NCBI GenBank assembly: GCA_039881145.1
Contig: JAYKKI010000074.1
Span: 8,968,501 to 9,032,500, forward strand
DNA from: Druceiella hillmani
Lineage: Eukaryota; Arthropoda; Insecta; Lepidoptera; Hepialidae
Length of the DNA stretch: 64,000 bases
Direction: 5' to 3'
The notes below the pieces were generated by a model. That model had not been told where the DNA came from. It saw only the letters and a program-made list of their open reading frames with translations, and ran no database searches. Positions 58,889 through 64,000 of the stretch are shown here, in pieces (positions within the stretch are counted from its first letter, which is position 1; each line of letters starts with the position of its first letter). The translations under genes were made by a program, and so were the position numbers.

Positions 58889-60048
58889 ATTTTTTTGTTT
58901 TTCCTAAGTTTTTTTTGCCATGCGGTCTTACATATTGTTTTCTCTGTCATAAAACTCCAATGTGGCACTGATTGCAGAACTCATGTTGTGCATTTTCTAC
59001 CTGAAAAGGTAATATTGTGTTTTTTAACAATTACTTTAAGTGCAAGTTGACCTAATAATATAAAATTAATATAAATTTAAATCTACATCTATCAACAAAG
59101 GTTTGCGCTTGTGTTTTTTTCAAATGGCTTTTTAAAAATAAGTTGTAAAACATGTTTATGTATATTTATATTAACCATTCTTAATTTTATGTTTTTTTAT
59201 TGATGAAGGCATGTTATAAAACTTCATAAAAATCTGTTCTGATGTGTATTTCATTAGCCTAATTGTCTCTTATATATTACTCTACATCTTTGATTTTTAA
59301 CTCTCATTACGTCGCTTTCTTTTAAAACTTCTTTAATTTTAATCTTGATTTTGCAAACACTCTTCTCTAAATGAATGTAATATTGCATTTACTGCTTACT
59401 GATCCATTTGAACCTTTTAACGAGTGATTTAGTGTTGACAATGTTTATCACCTTCTGATCCGTTTCGTGACGTTAATATTTATGTGAATTTTTAGGAAGA
59501 ACTTTATACACATAATGAAATTATGGCTACAAATTTCATTTTATGAACATTAATAAGTGACATTTTTCCTGCTCACATCTAAGTACTTGAACACATGACA
59601 CTTTTCAAGACTTACTCGCCACTCAAAGTTTATTTTAATATTCGTATCTTACAACTCGCTGATGCGTTTCAAAATTATGTAGAATTAAGTTAACCTGTTT
59701 CGAAGTCTAATTCACGTTTAGTTTTTTTCCCTAATTGAGGTTAAATAACTAAGGCGACGCGCAAAGTACGCGGTTCTAGATTTATTTGTATAAAACTAAA
59801 GGCAGTTAAATTAAGATCGCATTGAATTACAAGTTAAATTAAACAATGAAATATTGTTATGACTCAATGTAACTTTTAAACACACTTAATTTGTTTTCTT
59901 ATTTTTAATGTGAAAAATAAAGTATTATAATAAAAAAAGAGACAAGCAACTACTAAATATTTAAACAGAGGTCAAACTTTAGAGAAATCTGCTAATGAAA
60001 GGTAATTAAGTTGAATGTAATTTTGTAATAAATTAAATAATAAATTCA
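58889..60048. other. Intergenic, nothing seen
   Basis: A+T-rich, no recognisable feature. Confidence 0.5.
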
Positions 60049-60300
60049 TTAAGCGCAAATGAAAGTAAAACGGCTCACAAAGACCGATTCTACATTCTCA
60101 ATTACGTACTCGGATATTTGACGTGAATTATCGAGGCGGGAAAGCGAATGGAAATAGCAAGTCATGATTTCAAATGAATGAGTACACTTAGGAACAATAC
60201 GGGGAAACTGCAGAACAAGCGGTCGGGAATCCACCGTGGCCATGGCAACAAGACAATTTCTTTTGAAGTCGCTATACAAAGAGACCACAGCGCTTGGCCA
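60049..60300. other. GC-richer island with an X-box-like motif
   Basis: This block is visibly more complex and GC-richer than its surroundings and contains GTGGCCATGGCAAC at 60,236-60,249, which fits the RFX-factor X-box pattern GTNRCC, two bases, RGYAAC. A 79-codon minus-strand frame spans it without a recognisable motif. It may be a regulatory element or an unrecognised exon. Confidence 0.3.
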
Positions 60301-63300
60301 ACACTTTACATACTATGTTAATAAGAATGTTGAGACCGAATTTTTTTTGTGTGTAGCAGAGCTATTCTTTATAGGAACATTTTGTATTCTTTGCCGAAAA
60401 TTAAATTAACATTTTCACCTGTGTGAATTTTGTTGTGAAATAAAACTAGTAACATTTAAAATCAGGTTAAATACTGTATTAGGCATAATGCGACCATATT
60501 TAATTTAAAATTTCTCGCAGCTATTATATTATTTGCAAAGTTATTGAAATATATTATTTGCAAAAATAATCAAACGACTTTGGGTTTTAATCTAAAAGGA
60601 AGTGGTACTTCTTGCTACATGACAGAAAATAAATTGGTTCAAGCAATATCATAAAAATTTGCAACGGAAGTAAAATTACAAGAAACCGAATCGTGTTTAT
60701 CATTTTACTCATAGCTTATTTTAGAGGAATAGAGTGAAATACTATTGTGGACTAAAGATGAACACTGCCAAAAAACCTTCACCACATTGAAGATAACGGA
60801 AATGCGAAGTGTTGATTTCTTACCTTTCAAGATAAGTGCAATCATTTTGATTTTTTGTGATGTATTATTATATACTTTTCTATTGCCTGTTGTTCATGGT
60901 GAAATTATACCAACATTCAAGAATCTATGGAAATATATTGTTGGATCTTCATTTTTTGAGTTTCGGTAGATATTCAGATACCCATTTTATGCAACATACT
61001 TGCACAAGGCGTCCAATTGATTGGTTATATTCGGACATTAATTAGTATTCATTGATGACAATATCTATTTATAAAAGACATGAACTTTAAAAGCTATACG
61101 CAGACATTAATTAATTTTGATTGGTTAAAATGTGTACATTACCAGCACTTCACACAAATGAATGACAATACTCCAAGCAAGTGTTTATTGATTTGCCACT
61201 AGAGAGTGCTGAAGACGATTTACTTGTATACATTACATTAAGCGTATTTGATTTCGAATTTGCACAATGACAATTGGTTCGTATAATTCATCTAATTACA
61301 ACTTATGTATGAAAGTATTAGATTTTAATAAAGTGTAAAGAAAATAACAATTCTCATCGTGATTATTTATTTTGTTTCGATTTTCTGTATTCAAAGAAAT
61401 ATCCTAAGAAAAATCAACTGGAATGATCTTTTCATTGCAATAAAATATATAAGAAAAAAGCAAGAAAATTAAATACATATCAAAACTAATACAGGCTTTA
61501 AATATTTAAATTTCAAACAAGTGAAGTCTAAATTTATGAATAAAGTGGAGTAAGTTGTACGAACCTAGTAATTTCTGAAGTATATAAAAACGTGTTTACT
61601 AAAACTTTATGAAATCAATTTTCAGCGTAGTTATTAAAAAATATACAAATGAAATAAAATAAAATGATACTTATTATAATCTTTTTTGTTAACAATATTC
61701 AAATAGTACGCATTTCAAATCATCTTATTTTAAATTATCTTATTTTCCACCTTACAACAGCGATAATGATTTGAATTAATATTTGCTATGTTTTTAGTGC
61801 TTTCTGGCTATAAAACATATCTGGCATTCACTGTGGATGTATTAATAGTTCTCGTCACACGATTGGCCGTCGGTCACACGGAGAACGCGCACGACGCTAC
61901 CCGTTAATGTAGGTAATAATCTGTAAAGTATTTCGCTGGCAGCTAACAAGGTAACAAGTTAGTGTATGTGTGTACATTCTTATTGTGTGTACATTTATTC
62001 GCATTATGATGTGGATGTCTGGGTTACTCTTTGATTGGCATGTCTTTGAATGAGAACAGGCACGAAGCGCTATGGAAGAATATTCGAAATTTTGATATGT
62101 ATACCATTTTTGATGTGTGAAACAAAATTATTTTTTATATTGTTAAAATAAACACTTGACAGTAGAATATACAGGCTGTTGTTTAATTGGCATAGCAAGG
62201 ATTATTTTGGGATTTCTCTCCAAAATGTGCAACAAATAAATAAATAATATAGAAAATTTTTGACGTAGACATTTATTACAGACAATTTCATTTTCAATAA
62301 CATTATATCATGTATCATATTTACATTTACTCATTTCATTACCCTAAAGAGAACCTTTATTTAAAAAAAAACAGTGCTACAATATCTAGATAAATGGCAC
62401 ATTGGCTATTTTTGATAAAGGCAGAATAAATTGTACTTTATTTTATTTTTCGGTGTACAGCATCTTTTTATTTTCCTTATTTAAATTTCATTTCAGATTA
62501 TTAATTTTTTTCTACGTTTCATTCTATATTTAGTCAATTATTTTATAAATGTGTCTAAGTTATATTGATTGAACTCGGTTCAAGAATACAGAAAATATAA
62601 GTTATTTTTAAAATATTCATATTCTTTGGAAAGTACCTTTATACTATAACCAATTAATATATTCAAAGTTAACCTGTATATTCACCCTTCTTAACCTGTT
62701 ATTATCTTTTGTTACCAAATTTAACTAGGGTTAACCGCTTTTCGTGTGTTACCAATTCATGTACTATGAAGCGTTTTATAATGACTACTAATAAGGTACT
62801 TTTTTAATTATGTTAAAAATAACAGAAAATAAATATTAAATAAATATTTGAAAAAAAAATCTGTTTAATTTAAGAGCCATATTGATTTATTCAGCTTACG
62901 TTTTCAGCATCGTTCAGAACAAGGAATTTATTACATATAATTACATATATAAGGTAAAATGTAATTTTAACGAGATTTAAAATTGCAAATTATAATCTTA
63001 ACCACTTAAACGTCACGTTGCTTTTTTAAAGGATTATGAGTTTTTTTCTTCTTTTACAAAGGCCGGTATAAATGTGTTAAATGTTAATTAAAATAATAAT
63101 GAAAACCCAATTGTCAGTTATTATTATGCAATAATAATTGACAGTTAGGTTGTGCTCATCGTTATATAATGTAGATAAATATAATAAATGGAATAGATAA
63201 TATTTTTGTTACCTATAAAATTACTCGCAAATAATATTCGGATAGCTAATCAATTAAATTTTGTTTCCATTCAAATCTCGTTTTGGGAAATCTATATTTT

Positions 63301-64000
63301 AAAATCGAAAAAAGTACTGAAAATAAAAAAAAAGTTTTTTCTACTAAATGATTATTGAAGATAAAATATTTTATTAATCATTTTAACACAAAACTGTAGC
63401 AGTTTATTTTCTGTTTTAATTTGAGCATCGAACTTAGTTTCTTGTAAACGGATTTATCGATAAATAACTCCACTAATGATAACCCTAATGGCGCCCCGTA
63501 ATTGACTTTAACTGTTTATCAGTCCAGTTCGAGTGCTCTTTGAGTGATGTACTTTAACAGCACTGTAAGAATGATTATATTAAACTTTACAAAATAAATG
63601 GAAGACCTACGTTATATTACGTTATATGACAGTAGAAACGTAAAATCCCTCATTCAAGATAATGTGGTTATAAATAAATTTGAGTCTTGCACTGAAGGCG
63701 ATATGTAGGATATATTATTTGTTATAAATTTGGCAAACAATATTAGTAAGCCTTTAAGTTTGCATTTAGGTATACATTAATATATTAGGCTGCTAATCTG
63801 GAAAAAAATAAAATAACTGCTTTTGATTACTTCAGTTCGTTTTACTAATGACCATCATAAATATAATTGAATTAAAATGACGATTTAAAAACCTTTAGAT
63901 ATCTATGAAGTATTTAAATTAAATATATGCGAGCAGCTGAATTTCATATTTCCTCTTCTTCAGTATCACTTAACACTGACGTCTTTGGTCGCAAGTATTC
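60301..64000. other. Long intergenic stretch, no gene supported
   Basis: A+T-rich sequence. A hydrophobic plus-strand frame at 60,745-60,969 begins with TTG, has an internal ATG near 60,800 and a membrane-like run (SAIILIFCDVLLYTFLLPVV), but nothing else supports it. A small GC-richer patch lies at 61,850-61,910 (CACACGATTGGCCGTCGG onward). The sequence is cut at the window edge with no feature in progress that I can see. Confidence 0.45.

Noticed and set aside
60745..61045. Two overlapping plus-strand frames with a hydrophobic segment
   Set aside because: The first begins with TTG, the hydrophobic run follows from T-rich codons, and nothing nearby supports a gene.
1..64000. CRISPR arrays, bacterial operons, ribosome binding sites, rRNA genes, telomeric TTAGG arrays
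   Set aside because: Looked for and not seen; the spaced repeats present are tandem or dispersed eukaryotic repeats.

Overview
The window is 64 kb of strongly A+T-rich (roughly 70% A+T by eye) animal DNA with no intact protein-coding gene that I can support, no rRNA or tRNA gene, no CRISPR array and no bacterial-type operon. Open frames are short, mostly low-complexity and unsupported. Several dispersed repeats resemble ones I know from moth and butterfly genomes: a family whose two ends read like GGCCAAGTGCGAGTC and GGTACGGAACCC, and a family beginning CTAATATTATAAATGCG followed by TTTGTTTATTTG. Together with pogo, Tc1 and Mutator/YqaJ-type transposase relics they point to an insect, most likely a lepidopteran; that assignment rests on recalled repeat families, not on a search.

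Layout. From 1 to 9.9 kb: intergenic DNA with two repeat families, a decayed pogo-like transposase on the minus strand (3,940-5,640), a microsatellite at 7.5 kb and several hairpin elements. From 10.28 to 12.42 kb: a long minus-strand pseudogene in which a Mutator-like transposase domain is followed by a YqaJ-type exonuclease domain; this is the best protein relic here. From 12.4 to 30.4 kb: mostly featureless A+T-rich DNA with TA microsatellites, short perfect hairpins, one of two copies of a palindromic element (18.3 kb), a GC-richer island (19.55-19.87 kb), a three-copy tandem array (28.8-29.3 kb) and two further Lepidoptera-type repeats.

From 30.4 to 53.1 kb the window is built from old diverged copies of one composite noncoding block: copy 1 at about 30.45-37.0 kb, partial copies at about 38.1-39.1 and 40.2-40.7 kb, copy 2 at about 41.45-47.2 kb and copy 3 at about 50.86-53.1 kb, the last ending in a 390-bp internal tandem duplication. 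Later insertions break it up: the second palindromic element (35.83-36.08 kb), a LINE reverse-transcriptase tail (44.7-44.9 kb), a complete but dead Tc1-family element with both terminal repeats (47,435-48,990) and a tRNA-derived SINE-like fragment (about 50 kb). From 53.1 kb to the end: intergenic DNA with microsatellites, two more copies of the second repeat family, a 42-bp perfect palindrome and a GC-richer island at 60.05-60.3 kb holding an X-box-like motif.

Nothing visible works as a pathway. The genes that can be recognised are fossils of unrelated transposons. The two observations most worth following are the large composite repeat and the palindromic element with a conserved one-sided flank.
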